Source: Streptomyces chartreusis NRRL 3882 (GTDB taxonomy: Bacteria; Actinomycetota; Actinomycetes; Streptomycetales; Streptomycetaceae). Taken from it: 64,000 nucleotides of DNA. This document shows, one piece after another, positions 9,504-18,781 of this stretch (positions within the stretch are counted from its first letter, which is position 1; every line of letters begins with the position of its first letter). The stretch is from assembly GCF_900236475.1 (NCBI RefSeq), contig NZ_LT963352.1, positions 310,001-374,000 of the forward strand, in the 5' to 3' direction. The translations under genes were made by a program, and so were the position numbers. The notes under the pieces are model-generated. The model had not been told where the DNA came from and did not search any database. It saw nothing but the letters and a program-made list of their open reading frames with translations.

Positions 9504-12500
9504 CTACGCCGGCGCCGGCCGGGCCGTCCCGCTCTGAAGCCGTTCCCGGGCCTGCCGGCTCAGGTCGTTGAGGCGCAGGGCGAGTCGTGCCGCGGCGTCG
9601 TAGAGGGCGTGGACCGCCGGGAGGTGTTCCAGGCGCGGGGCCAGGGCCGAGAGGGCGATGGCCAGGGCCACGCCGGCCCAGCCCACGGGGCCCAGCGGGG
9701 TGCAGCCGAAGAAGTGGCTGACGCCGGGCGTCTGGACGAGGGCGGCGAGTACGGCGGCGGAGCCGAGGGCCGTGACCCATACCAGCGGGCTGTGGCGCCG
9801 GCCGGAGAGGGTCTGCACGAGCTGGGCGCCGACCACACCGCACAGGGCCATGGTGGTGGACCGTCGTTCGGTGCCGGGGGTGAGGCGGCCGATGAGGTAC
9901 GCCGTGACCGCGCCGAGGCAGGTGGTGACGCCCCGGCGCCGGATGGAGCGCAGCAGCGGCGTGCCGAGTACGTCGAGGCCCATCGGGCCGGTCGCGGCGT
10001 GCTCCGCCGTCGAGGGGTCGTCGCTCGGCGTGACCGCCACCGCCATGGCCGGGAACATGTCGGTGAGCAGGTTGACCAGCAGCAGCTGACGCGTCGACAG
10101 GGGCGAGGCGCCGGCCAGCAGGGTGCCCAGGACACTGAAGCCGACCTCGCCGGCGTTGCCGCCGATGAGGATGCTCACCGCGTCGGCGACGCTGCGCCAC
10201 AGGGCACGGCCCTCGGCGACCGCGTCCACCAGGACGGACAGGTCGCCGGAGGTGAGCACGAGGTCGGCGGCGTTGCGCGCGGCGGCGGAGCCGCGGGCCT
10301 CGACGCCGACTCCGACGTCGGCGGCCCGGATGGCGGCGGCGTCGTTGGCGCCGTCGCCGGCCATCGCCACGACCCGTCCGGCCTGCTGCAGGGCCTCCAC
10401 GACGTGCAGCTTCTGCTCGGGTGCGACCCGGGCGATGACGCCCGCTCCGCGCAGCACCCGGACGCGTTCGCGGCGTTCCATGGCGACGAGTTCGTCGCCG
10501 GTCACGACTTCGGTCTCCTCCGGCCAGCCCAGTTGCAGGGCGATGGCGCGGGCGGTCTCCGGGTGGTCGCCGGTGAGCATGACGGGCAGGATGCCGGAGC
10601 GGCGCAGTGACGCGAGCAGGGCGTGCGAGGTGTCGCGGGGGACGTCGGCGAGGGCCACGAACCCGCTGAACTCCAGGTCCGCGAGCGGCGCGTCGAGTTC
10701 GGCGTCGGCGTCGCCGGCCCGGCAAGGGCGCCGGGCGACGGCGAGGACGCGCAGGCCCTGTCCCGCCAGTTCGTGGGCCGTGTCGGTCGTGCCGTCGGGG
10801 AGGTCCCGGCAGGCGGGCAGGATCGTCTCCGGGGCGCCCTTGACGACGAGGAGTTCGCCGAAGTCCGGGTCGCCGTCGCGGCCGACCGCCGCGGCGTAGC
10901 CCCGCCGTGCCTCGAAGGGCAGCTCGCCGGTCGGTGTCCAGCCCTGGTCGGGCGGCGCGACGTCGAGGACGGCCTCGTCGGTGGCGTGGGCGACGCGGCG
11001 GCCCTGTCCCGTCTCCTCCTGCGGGCAGGCGCGGGCGGCCAGGCGCAGGATCGGTACGGCCTGTTCGGACTCCACGGGCAGGACGGTGCCGTCGGCGGTG
11101 GCGACGCGGACCAGACGCAGTTTGTTCTCGGTGAGGGTGCCGGTCTTGTCGAAGCAGACGGTGTCGACCCGCCCGAGCGCCTCCAGGGTGCGCGGGGTGC
11201 GGACCAGGACGCCGCGCCGGGACAGCCGGCGGGCGGCGGCCATCTGCGCGACCGTCGCGACGAGCGGGAGTCCCTCCGGTACGGCGGCGACCGCGACCGC
11301 GACACCGCCGCTGACGGCGCGTCGTACGGGGCTGCCGCGCAGCAGGGACAGCCCGGTCACGGCGGCGCCACCGGTGAAGGTCACCGGCAGTGCCTTGCGG
11401 GTCAGTTCCTGGAGCCGCGCCTGTACGCCGGCGGGCGGCGGGGTGCGGGCGGCGAGCGTGACGGCCCGGCCGGCCTCGGTCTGGTCGCCGGTGTCGACGA
11501 CCAGCGCGGTGGCGCGTCCGGCCACGACGGTGGTGCCCTCGAACACCATGCAGGTGCGCTGGGCCACCGGCAGGCCGGGGGTGGCCTCGACGGCCTTGGT
11601 GACCGGCAGGGACTCGCCGGTGAGCGCCGACTCGTCGACCTCGAGACCGTCGACGTCGAGCAGCCGGGCGTCGGCGGGCACGACGTCGCCGGCGCCGAGG
11701 GTGATCTCGTCGCCGGGTCGCAGCCGGGCGGCGTCGACGGTGACGGTGTCCCTGCGGCCGTCCCGCTTGCGGGCCTTGGGCTGCTGCCGGGCGGCCAGCC
11801 GGGCCAGTGCCTGTTCGGCACGCAGCCGCTGGAGTCCGCCGGTCACGGCGTTGAGGTCCATGGCGCCGACGACCAGCAGCGCGTCGACGAGCGAGCCGAG
11901 CAGCGCCGAGGCGACGGCGCCCGTGGCGAGGACGGGAGTGAGCGGATCGTCGAGTTCTCGGCGTACGGCGCCGGCGGCCTGCCATGTCCAGCGGACGGGG
12001 GCCATGGCCGGGTGGCGGCCGACGCGAGCGGCGTGTTGCCGCGAGCGGTCGGCGAGGAGGGCGAGTCCGGTGGGCTCGCCGTCGCCGTCGGTGCGCCCCA
12101 GCCGGGCACGGGCCTCGTGGGGTTCCAGGGCGTGCCAGGGGATGTGCAGCCGGGGCGGGGGCGGGGTGGCCCGGGCCACCCGGGTGGCTTCGATCCAGCC
12201 CGCGAGCAGGGCGTTCGCGGCGGCGATGTTGACGGGGGCGTGCCGGGTGAGGGGCCACAGCAGCCGGCGGCCCGGGGGCTGTCCGCCTCGTGCCACCAGG
12301 AGCCCCGAGAGGGCCGCCCCCGCGCGGGCCAGGGTCTGCGAGCGGCGTCCGACGCGCCTGGCCGCGGGAATCGCCGTCAGCAGCCGCCAGACGTCGGCTA
12401 GTCCGCCCGGGGCCAGCGCGTCGGCGCCCCAGGAGACGGCCGCGCGGCCGTCGGTGAGGGCGATGGCCACGTCGCCGGCGGGCAGTCCGGCCGCCACGTG

Positions 12501-13838
12501 CCCGTCGCCGGACTCCGCCAGGCGGGCGACGGTCACCACGACGTGCCCGTCGTCCTGGAGGGCCCGTACGACGTCGCCGAACGGCTTGGCGCTCGGGGCG
12601 ACCTCGTCGGCGAGCCGGGTGATGTCCCTCAGGTCGGAGCCGCCGGCGATCACGACGTGCAGCCCTGCCCGGCGGGCGGCGTCGAGGACGGCCTCCGCGA
12701 AGGGGTGGACCGGGTCGTCGGGCAGCCCGTCGGAGTCGCGTCCGTCCTGCCGCCGGCTGCGCAGGGCGTCGGCGTGCAGGACGAGGGCGTCGGCGATCTC
12801 CAGCTGGCGCAGGCGCTCCCCGCTGCGCACGAGGATCCCGGCCCTGGCGAGGAAGGTGCCGAGGGTCGCGCCGAAGGCGGCCGGTCCGTACCGGGCCGCC
12901 TTCGGGGATCCGGCGAGGACGGCTTCGGCCGCTTCCCTCGCGGAGTGTGTGACGAGGAGGGTGGCGGCGGCGCCGGCGAGGCTGCCGGTGCTGGCGTGGG
13001 AGGCGTACTCCTGGGCGGGCGTCACCTTGAGCGGCGGCCGGGTGTCCGAGGGGTAGGGCAGACTGGTGCGCTGTTCGTGGCAGATGTCGTCGTGCAGTGC
13101 CTCGAAGGCCGCGGCCCTGGCCACCGCCTCGGTCAGCTGGGTGCCGCGCAGCACACCGTCGAGCACGAGCGCCAGCGGGGTCTGGCCGACGCCGTGTGCG
13201 GCGGCGTTGGCGGCGGCGAGGACGAGTTCCATGCCGTGGGTGCCGAACCGCTTCCGGAGCAGGGCCCGGAAGCGGGGGTTCTCCCGCAGCAGTGTGACGG
13301 TGGCGGTGACGATGCGTGAGGTGGGCGGCAGGCGCAGGGACCGGCCGGCGAGGGCACCGGCGGCGCCGGCGGCGTCCAGCAGGATCGCCGCCGCGGTCGC
13401 GCGCACCTCGCCGGGATCGCCGGGGTGGGTGGCCTCCTCGGCCTCCGGGTCGGCGCCCTCGGTCAGGCCGAGGCGGGTGGCGAGCGCGGTGGCCCGCTCG
13501 CTGACGCGGTCGGTGACGGCGTCCTCGGCCACGGTGATCACCAGGCGGGACAGTCCCTCGTCCCAGTACGCCGCGATGACGTCCGGGTGGTCGAGCAGTT
13601 CCCCGGCGACCTTGCGGGCGATGCCGCCGATCTCCCCGTCGGACCGCCGCAGGGCGATGTGGACGCGCTGCCCCGCCGTCCAGTGCTGCCCGCCGGACAG
13701 AGCGTTGCGCGCGACGTTGCGCACGCGCCGCGTGGTGTCGTAGACGGACGTCACGCCCTGGGCGGTGCTGCGGGCGGCGCCTGCCGCCGCCCCGGCCATG
13801 GCCCCGACGAGCGGGGCGACGTCGAAGCGTGTGAGCAT
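9504..13838 (-). CDS. Large CtpI-like P-type cation-transporting ATPase
   Basis: At 1444 residues this is far longer than ordinary P-type ATPases (about 700-900) and resembles mycobacterial CtpI-type enzymes, which carry a long N-terminal extension. The catalytic half has every hallmark: TGES near residue 741, the membrane motif PEGLP near 852, the phosphorylation site DKTGT near 896, TGDHPETA in the P domain and GDGAND near 1161. PEGLP is characteristic of the Ca/Mg-type P2 branch rather than of heavy-metal pumps. The first 600 residues or so hold a degenerate ferredoxin-like segment without CxxC, and Ala-rich helices. ATG at 13838. It lies 16 bp downstream of a small membrane-protein gene and is probably cotranscribed with it. 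Ion specificity is unproven. Confidence 0.92.
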   Translation of the reverse strand: MLTRFDVAPLVGAMAGAAAGAARSTAQGVTSVYDTTRRVRNVARNALSGGQHWTAGQRVHIALRRSDGEIGGIARKVAGELLDHPDVIAAYWDEGLSRLVITVAEDAVTDRVSERATALATRLGLTEGADPEAEEATHPGDPGEVRATAAAILLDAAGAAGALAGRSLRLPPTSRIVTATVTLLRENPRFRALLRKRFGTHGMELVLAAANAAAHGVGQTPLALVLDGVLRGTQLTEAVARAAAFEALHDDICHEQRTSLPYPSDTRPPLKVTPAQEYASHASTGSLAGAAATLLVTHSAREAAEAVLAGSPKAARYGPAAFGATLGTFLARAGILVRSGERLRQLEIADALVLHADALRSRRQDGRDSDGLPDDPVHPFAEAVLDAARRAGLHVVIAGGSDLRDITRLADEVAPSAKPFGDVVRALQDDGHVVVTVARLAESGDGHVAAGLPAGDVAIALTDGRAAVSWGADALAPGGLADVWRLLTAIPAARRVGRRSQTLARAGAALSGLLVARGGQPPGRRLLWPLTRHAPVNIAAANALLAGWIEATRVARATPPPPRLHIPWHALEPHEARARLGRTDGDGEPTGLALLADRSRQHAARVGRHPAMAPVRWTWQAAGAVRRELDDPLTPVLATGAVASALLGSLVDALLVVGAMDLNAVTGGLQRLRAEQALARLAARQQPKARKRDGRRDTVTVDAARLRPGDEITLGAGDVVPADARLLDVDGLEVDESALTGESLPVTKAVEATPGLPVAQRTCMVFEGTTVVAGRATALVVDTGDQTEAGRAVTLAARTPPPAGVQARLQELTRKALPVTFTGGAAVTGLSLLRGSPVRRAVSGGVAVAVAAVPEGLPLVATVAQMAAARRLSRRGVLVRTPRTLEALGRVDTVCFDKTGTLTENKLRLVRVATADGTVLPVESEQAVPILRLAARACPQEETGQGRRVAHATDEAVLDVAPPDQGWTPTGELPFEARRGYAAAVGRDGDPDFGELLVVKGAPETILPACRDLPDGTTDTAHELAGQGLRVLAVARRPCRAGDADAELDAPLADLEFSGFVALADVPRDTSHALLASLRRSGILPVMLTGDHPETARAIALQLGWPEETEVVTGDELVAMERRERVRVLRGAGVIARVAPEQKLHVVEALQQAGRVVAMAGDGANDAAAIRAADVGVGVEARGSAAARNAADLVLTSGDLSVLVDAVAEGRALWRSVADAVSILIGGNAGEVGFSVLGTLLAGASPLSTRQLLLVNLLTDMFPAMAVAVTPSDDPSTAEHAATGPMGLDVLGTPLLRSIRRRGVTTCLGAVTAYLIGRLTPGTERRSTTMALCGVVGAQLVQTLSGRRHSPLVWVTALGSAAVLAALVQTPGVSHFFGCTPLGPVGWAGVALAIALSALAPRLEHLPAVHALYDAAARLALRLNDLSRQARERLQSGTARPAPA

Positions 13839-13854
13839 CTCCTGCTGTCCCGAC

Positions 13855-14427
13855 TCAGCCGGTGGGCCGGCTGTCGTGTCCGTGCCGGTGGGCCTGCTCC
13901 CGGTCCGGCTCCTCGCCGTGCGGGCCGTGCGCGGTGGCCTCGGCGACCTGCTTCAGCGCCGAGGCCGTGGCGGTGTCGCCCACCTTCGCGGGCTGTTCGT
14001 GGACGTGGTGTTCCGGCCGGTCGTGCCGGTAGTGGGACGAGGCCAGCTTGTCACCGGGGCCGTACGAGGACGTGCCCTGGTCGTCCGGCCTGTCCTGGAC
14101 ACCGGTGCGGCCTTCACGGGCCCCGGCGACCTGCGTGCCGCCGTTCCCCGACGTGCCGTCGGGTCGCTGTCCGGGCTTCGGCTGGGTCAACCAGGCGACG
14201 GCCGCGCCGGTCAGCGCCACCGGCCACTCCACCACTCCGGCCACGCCGAGCACTCCGGCACCGGCGTAGACGGCCATGCGGCGGCCGCGCGGCGACACCG
14301 CGCCGATCCGGTCCAGGGCGTCCCCGGCCACCTTGCCCACCTGGTCCGCACCCGGCAGATGCCTCAGTCCGGAGGCGACGGCCCGCAACGGCTGCGGAAG
14401 ATCGGAACGTGATGTCTCCTGGTTCAT
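13855..14427 (-). CDS. Small membrane protein upstream of the P-type ATPase
   Basis: I do not recognise a named family. The 190-residue protein has an amphipathic N-terminal part (DLPQPLRAVASGLRHLPGAD), one or two hydrophobic segments at about residues 50-80, and a long hydrophilic tail rich in His, Asp, Pro and Gly (HYRHDRPEHHVHEQP and HGPHGEEPDREQAHRHGHD). The His-rich tail could bind metal, which would fit a pump partner, but this is inference. ATG at 14427 follows GGAGGTC; an upstream in-frame ATG would place the ribosome site inside the gene. The 16-bp gap to the ATPase start suggests a two-gene operon. Confidence 0.75.
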   Translation of the reverse strand: MNQETSRSDLPQPLRAVASGLRHLPGADQVGKVAGDALDRIGAVSPRGRRMAVYAGAGVLGVAGVVEWPVALTGAAVAWLTQPKPGQRPDGTSGNGGTQVAGAREGRTGVQDRPDDQGTSSYGPGDKLASSHYRHDRPEHHVHEQPAKVGDTATASALKQVAEATAHGPHGEEPDREQAHRHGHDSRPTG

Positions 14428-14534
14428 GGCGACCTCCACAAGCGCGTTGTCCAGCGGCTTCAACCGGTTTCCCAGCTCTGTGACCCATATTCCGCCTTTG
14501 CGGGAGCGAGCGCTTGTCTTGTTCGGCCGGGGTC

Positions 14535-14756
14535 TCAGCCGAGGTTGCGCAGGACGGTCTCGCCGTCGTGGACGCCGCCCACGCAGCGCTTGGTGTACGA
14601 CTGGGATCCGTCACCCACGGCGGTGATGACGATCACGCCGCCACCGGCGATGCACTGGCTCGCGGTGACGTCCGTCGGGCGGGCCGCGGCGTGCGCGGGC
14701 GCGGCGAGCGCCACCGCGGCCAGGGCGGTGAGGAGGGTGTACGGCGGCTTCTTCAT
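14535..14756 (-). CDS. Small secreted protein with one cysteine pair
   Basis: The 73-residue product starts with a clear Sec signal peptide (MKKPPYTLLTALAAVALAAPAHA, given as MKKPPYTLLTALAAVAL then AAPAHA), cleaved after AHA around residue 23. The 50-residue mature part contains exactly two cysteines (in SQCIAGGG and TKRCVGG), probably forming one disulfide. No enzymatic motif is visible and I do not recognise the family, though short secreted two-Cys proteins of this kind are common in Streptomyces. It is transcribed on its own, divergently from the nucleotidyltransferase operon. Confidence 0.7.
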   Translation of the reverse strand: MKKPPYTLLTALAAVALAAPAHAAARPTDVTASQCIAGGGVIVITAVGDGSQSYTKRCVGGVHDGETVLRNLG

Positions 14757-15054
14757 GGCGGGTGCTCCTTCGTGCGGGGAGGGGGTGCCGGTGCCATGCC
14801 AGCGTCACCAGGGCGGACACGGCGTGCCACCGGAGCGTGGTCCGCCCGGGCCGCCCCAGGCGTGCACGGGGTGGGGACCTTCGCCTGGTCGCACCTGGCC
14901 GGCGGAGAGGTGCACTGCGCGACGAACACGCTGCGCCTCGCCGAGGGCCTCCCGTGTCGGCGTGACGGCTCCGGGTACTCAGAGCAGGCACGCAGGCCGT
15001 CACGGGTCCGGGCACGCGCGACGGCGGGTGCCCGGTTCGGCGAATGGAGTGGTC

Positions 15055-15732
15055 ATGACGCAGAACGGTGATGACGCGACGCTCGTCCGGCGACCGGGAA
15101 TCCCCGATTTCCGGCTGTCCCCGGACCAGCCCGAGCCCGCGCCACCACAGGACCCGCAGGCCGACGAGCCGCCGCAGGAGCTGCCCCTGGACCGCAACCA
15201 GGCGATCCTGGAGGCGGCCAAGCAGGTCGGTGCCGTGCTGAAACGCAAGGGGCACCTGTTCGCGCTGGCCGGGAGCGTGGCCGCCTACGCCCACGGCGGT
15301 GAGAAGAACCTCCAGCACGACGTCGACTTCGCCATCCGCCCCGAGGACGCGGACGCGGTGGCGGCCACACTCCGCGAGGCCGGGCTGACGGTCTACAGCC
15401 CGCCGGAGGACTGGCTGATCAAGGCCACGTGCTTCGGCCAGCCGGTGGACATCATCTTCGAGCTGGCGCACCAGCCGGTCGGCGCGGACATGCTGGAGCG
15501 GGCGGAGGAGGTCTCGGTCGACTCGGTGCGCATGCCCGTGCTGGCCCCGACCGACCTGCTGTGGAGCCTGATCGCCGCGTTCTCCGAGCACCACTGCGAC
15601 TTCGGCGCGGCCCTGCCCATCGCGCGTGCCCTGCGCGAGAAGGTCGACTGGGAGCGGGTGCGGCGCGAGTGCGGGGACGCGCCCATGCCCGCCGCCTTCT
15701 TCTTCCTGCTGGAGCGCCTGAACGTCATCTGA
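15055..15732 (+). CDS. Nucleotidyltransferase-fold protein
   Basis: The 225-residue protein has a disordered Pro/Glu-rich N-terminus (about 50 residues) followed by a minimal nucleotidyltransferase domain: LAGSVAAYAHGG then HDVDFAI gives the GS...DxD arrangement that binds Mg-NTP in this superfamily. The rest (DWLIKATCFGQPVDIIFEL) supplies a third acidic residue. Relatives include toxin-type (AbiEii/MenA-like) and house-cleaning transferases; no antitoxin partner is adjacent. ATG at 15055 is the first plausible start after the divergent promoter region. The BON-domain gene follows after 26 bp, so it heads a three-gene operon. Confidence 0.78.
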   Translation: MTQNGDDATLVRRPGIPDFRLSPDQPEPAPPQDPQADEPPQELPLDRNQAILEAAKQVGAVLKRKGHLFALAGSVAAYAHGGEKNLQHDVDFAIRPEDADAVAATLREAGLTVYSPPEDWLIKATCFGQPVDIIFELAHQPVGADMLERAEEVSVDSVRMPVLAPTDLLWSLIAAFSEHHCDFGAALPIARALREKVDWERVRRECGDAPMPAAFFFLLERLNVI

Positions 15733-15758
15733 TCGCATCCGATGCGGAAGGAACATCC

Positions 15759-16046
15759 ATGAGTACCCACGGCTCACAGCACACGGGCGGCGGGGAGCCG
15801 GCGCAGAACCTGGACTACCGGATCGCCCACCTCCAGGACCGCCTCGCCTCCGGTGAGCTCGGTGAACTGGGCGTCCGGGTCGAGGCCCGCGGCCAGACGG
15901 TGCTGCTCACCGGCACCGTGCCCTCGGCGCCCTGCCGCGAGGAGATTCTGCGCACCGTCCACGAGGAACTCGCCGGGGTCCCGGTGCACAGCGACCTCGT
16001 GGTCACCGAGACGTCCTCCCCCGACCACGCGGAGGAACTCGCATGA
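15759..16046 (+). CDS. Short BON-domain protein
   Basis: The 95-residue product consists of a single BON domain: the helix IAHLQDRLASGELGELGV, then the strand-turn VEARGQTVLLTGTVPS and the closing helix and strand EEILRTVHEEL...VHSDLVV. BON domains bind phospholipid or small ligands and are usually periplasmic, but here there is no signal peptide, so it is probably cytoplasmic. ATG at 15759 follows GGAAGGA. The stop overlaps the start of the phosphoesterase by 4 nt, indicating translational coupling. Confidence 0.8.
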   Translation: MSTHGSQHTGGGEPAQNLDYRIAHLQDRLASGELGELGVRVEARGQTVLLTGTVPSAPCREEILRTVHEELAGVPVHSDLVVTETSSPDHAEELA

Positions 16047-16810
16047 TCCGCATCGCAGCCGTCGGAGACATCCACCTGGGGCCCGACGATCAGGGCCTGC
16101 TCCGTCCCGCCTTCGAGACCCTGCCCGAGTGCGCCGATCTGCTGCTGCTGGCCGGGGACCTGACCCGGCACGGCACTCCCGAGGAGGCCCGGGTGGTGGC
16201 CCGGGAGATCGAGGACCTCGGGGTGCCGGTGGTCGCCGTGCTGGGCAACCACGACCATCACGACGACCGGCCCGACGAGGTCACGGCCGTCCTCCGGGAC
16301 GCCGGCGCCCATGTCCTGGAGGGGCAGGGGACGGTCGTGACGAGCGGCGGGGCACGGATCGGCGTGGCCGGAACCAAGGGGTTCGGCGGCGGCTTCGTCG
16401 GCCGCTGCGCCGGGGAGTTCGGCGAGCCGGTCATGAAGGAGTTCGTCAGGTACTCGCGCCGGTGCGCCGACGGCCTGCGGACGTCCCTGGAGCAGTTGGG
16501 CGAGGAGGGCTGTGACGCGCGGATCGCCCTGACGCACTTCTCCCCCGTCCCGGACACGCTGGCGGGCGAGCCGCTGGAGATCTATCCGTTCCTGGGCAGC
16601 TATCTGCTGGCCGAGGCGATCGACACCGCCGGTGCCGACCTCGCGGTGCACGGGCATGCGCACGCCGGCACGGAACACGGCATGACGAGCGGCGGTGTGC
16701 GGGTGCGCAACGTCGCCCAGCCGGTCATCGGGCGGGCCTTCCACATCTACCATCTGCCCGTCCGCGACCATGCGGCCACCAAGGCCGCCGCCGCACACGC
16801 CGCCCGCTAG
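16043..16810 (+). CDS. Calcineurin-type metallophosphoesterase
   Basis: This 255-residue cytoplasmic enzyme has the complete metal-binding motif set of the family in order: GDIHLG (residues 8-13), GDLTRHG, GNHDHHDD, a single His in LTHFSPVP and the C-terminal GHAH. It should hydrolyse a phosphomono- or diester with two divalent metals (Mn, Fe or similar). It is about as long as YfcE- or CpdA-like enzymes but the substrate cannot be told from sequence. Its ATGA start overlaps the BON gene, placing it third in the nucleotidyltransferase-BON-phosphoesterase operon. A strong terminator follows. Confidence 0.88.
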   Translation: MIRIAAVGDIHLGPDDQGLLRPAFETLPECADLLLLAGDLTRHGTPEEARVVAREIEDLGVPVVAVLGNHDHHDDRPDEVTAVLRDAGAHVLEGQGTVVTSGGARIGVAGTKGFGGGFVGRCAGEFGEPVMKEFVRYSRRCADGLRTSLEQLGEEGCDARIALTHFSPVPDTLAGEPLEIYPFLGSYLLAEAIDTAGADLAVHGHAHAGTEHGMTSGGVRVRNVAQPVIGRAFHIYHLPVRDHAATKAAAAHAAR

Positions 16811-16825
16811 ACAGCCGAGTCCCCC

Positions 16826-16853
16826 ACCGCCGCCGGCCGACGCCGGCGGCGGT
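16826..16853 (+). terminator. Intrinsic terminator after the phosphoesterase operon
   Basis: A perfect 12-bp inverted repeat (16826-16837 and 16842-16853) with a 4-nt loop lies 15 bp after the phosphoesterase stop. Confidence 0.75.
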
Positions 16854-16969
16854 CTGACGTCACGAGCCGCTCCCCGTACCGCCTCTGGTGTGAACGCCCC
16901 GCAAGTCGTGCCCTTTTCAGGCATTTTGTCTGCTTAGCATGCTTGCTCCGCCGTTCGAGAGGACACCAG

Positions 16970-18634
16970 ATGGCGCTGACGGGCCGTCAAAGACCACCGT
17001 CCGAGCATGCTTTCTCCCCGCACGACGCCGTACTGCGCACCGCGGCACCGCACGTCGCCCGCCGCCGTTTCCTGACCGTCACCACGGCGGCCGCGCTGCT
17101 CGCCTTCTCCACCAACCGGCCGGCCCGCGGCGCCACGGCCGCCCCCGAGCTCGACGCGGCACGGATCACGGACGACCCGTTCACCCTGGGCGTGGCATCC
17201 GGGGACCCGCTGCCCGACTCGGTGCTGATCTGGACCCGGCTCGCTCCCGAGCCGTTCGCGGAGGACGGCGGCCTGGGCCAGCAGCGGGTCGTCGTCCAGT
17301 GGGAGGTGGCCTTGGACGAGTGGTTCGCCCTCGTCGTGCACCAGGGGGCCGCCACGGCCCACCCCGAGTACGCCCACAGCGTCCACGTCGACGTCAAGGG
17401 CATGATGCCGGACAGCCACTACTACTACCGGTTCCGGGCGGGCACCTGGATCAGCCCCGTCGGCCGCACCCGGACGGCGCCGGCCGAGGGCAGCGACGCG
17501 GACAGCCTGCGCCTGGCCGCCGTCGCCTGCCAGGCCTACCAGGACGGCTACTACACCGCCCACCGTCATCTGGCGCAGGAGGACGTCGACATGGTCTTCC
17601 ACCTCGGCGACTACCTGTACGAGTACCCGGTGGACTCGGCCGGCGGGGACCGCCGCTACACCGACCGCAAGCTGCCCGACGTGTTCAACCGCGAGACCAC
17701 CACACTGGCGGACTACCGGCTGCGCTACGCGCTCTACAAGAGCGACCCGGACCTGCAGGCCGCGCACGCCCGGCACCCGTTCGTCGTCACCTGGGACGAC
17801 CACGAGACCGAGAACAACTACGCGGGCGCCGTCGACGAGAAGGGCGGTCCTCCCGAGCAGTTCCTGGTGCGGCGTGCCGCCGCCTACCGGGCGTACTGGG
17901 AGCACCAGCCGCTGCGTGCCGGGCAGCTTCCGCAGGGGCCCGACGCCCGGTTGTACCGCAGGCTGACCTGGGGCTCGCTCGCCCAGTTCGACATCCTCGA
18001 CACCCGCCAGTACCGCTCCGACCAGGCCTACGCCGACCGGCCGCACGCGCCGGGCCCCGAGTCCGACGATCCGGCCCGCACCCTGACCGGCGCCGCGCAG
18101 GAACGCTGGCTGCTGGACGGCTGGCGGAACTCCACCGCGCTGTGGCACGTGATGCCCCAGCAGGTGTGCTTCTCCCAGCGCAGGTTCGACCTGACCGCGC
18201 CGGCCCGGGTCTCCATGGACGCCTGGGACGGCTACCGCGCCTCCCGCAACCGCGTCATGGCGGGCGCGAAGGCCGCGGGCGTCGACAACTGGATGGTCCT
18301 CACCGGCGACGTCCACGTCGGGTACGCCTTCGACATCAAGGACGACTTCGACGACCCGGCGTCCAGGACGGTGGGCACGGAGTTCACCTGCACCTCCATC
18401 GCCAGCGGCGGGAACGGCGCCCAGAAGCCCACCGAGTGGGACACGTACATGAAGGCCAACCCGCACATGAAGTTCTTCGACGGCCGGCGCGGCTACGTCC
18501 GGGTCGCGCTGGGCCGCGAGAACGCCCAGGCCGACTTCCGGACCGTCTCGGCCATCACGACCCCCGGGGCCGCCGTCTCGACGGCTGCGTCCTTCGTCAC
18601 GGAGGTGGGCTCACCCGGCCTGAAGTCCGCCTGA
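16970..18634 (+). CDS. phoD: PhoD-family alkaline phosphatase/phosphodiesterase
   Basis: This 554-residue exported enzyme carries a Tat signal (ARRRFLTVTTAAALLAF, about residues 33-50) and the PhoD domains: an N-terminal Fn3-like segment beginning DPFTLGVASGDPLPDSVLIW, and a metallophosphatase core with FHLGDYLYEY, TWDDHETENN and LTGDVHVGY. PhoD enzymes use Fe and Ca to cleave phosphomono- and diesters, including teichoic acid, outside the cell to recover phosphate. ATG at 16970 follows GAGAGGA. PhoP control is usual for the family; upstream I see only one weak half-site (reverse of GTTCACA near 16889), which does not prove it. Streptomyces often have several phoD copies. Confidence 0.93.
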   Translation: MALTGRQRPPSEHAFSPHDAVLRTAAPHVARRRFLTVTTAAALLAFSTNRPARGATAAPELDAARITDDPFTLGVASGDPLPDSVLIWTRLAPEPFAEDGGLGQQRVVVQWEVALDEWFALVVHQGAATAHPEYAHSVHVDVKGMMPDSHYYYRFRAGTWISPVGRTRTAPAEGSDADSLRLAAVACQAYQDGYYTAHRHLAQEDVDMVFHLGDYLYEYPVDSAGGDRRYTDRKLPDVFNRETTTLADYRLRYALYKSDPDLQAAHARHPFVVTWDDHETENNYAGAVDEKGGPPEQFLVRRAAAYRAYWEHQPLRAGQLPQGPDARLYRRLTWGSLAQFDILDTRQYRSDQAYADRPHAPGPESDDPARTLTGAAQERWLLDGWRNSTALWHVMPQQVCFSQRRFDLTAPARVSMDAWDGYRASRNRVMAGAKAAGVDNWMVLTGDVHVGYAFDIKDDFDDPASRTVGTEFTCTSIASGGNGAQKPTEWDTYMKANPHMKFFDGRRGYVRVALGRENAQADFRTVSAITTPGAAVSTAASFVTEVGSPGLKSA

Positions 18635-18728
18635 CCCGCGTCACGTCCGCACCTACTGCACTTGGCGCCCCATCCCCGCTCCAAAGCGCGAAACGCGGCG
18701 GCCCGGGACATCACTCCGGACCGTTCCG

Positions 18729-18747
18729 GCAAGGCCTATGGCCTTGC
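18729..18747 (+). other. Hairpin in the leader of the protease gene
   Basis: A perfect 8-bp inverted repeat (18729-18736 and 18740-18747) with a TAT loop sits 34 bp before the protease start. It could end phoD transcription or form part of the protease mRNA leader. Confidence 0.55.
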
Positions 18748-18781
18748 GTCAGTTCCACCGTGAGCGAAGGAGACACACCGA

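Noticed and set aside
16880..16960. PHO box upstream of phoD
   Set aside because: Only one partial GTTCAC-like unit on the reverse strand is visible; the two or more 11-nt direct repeats expected for PhoP binding are not there.
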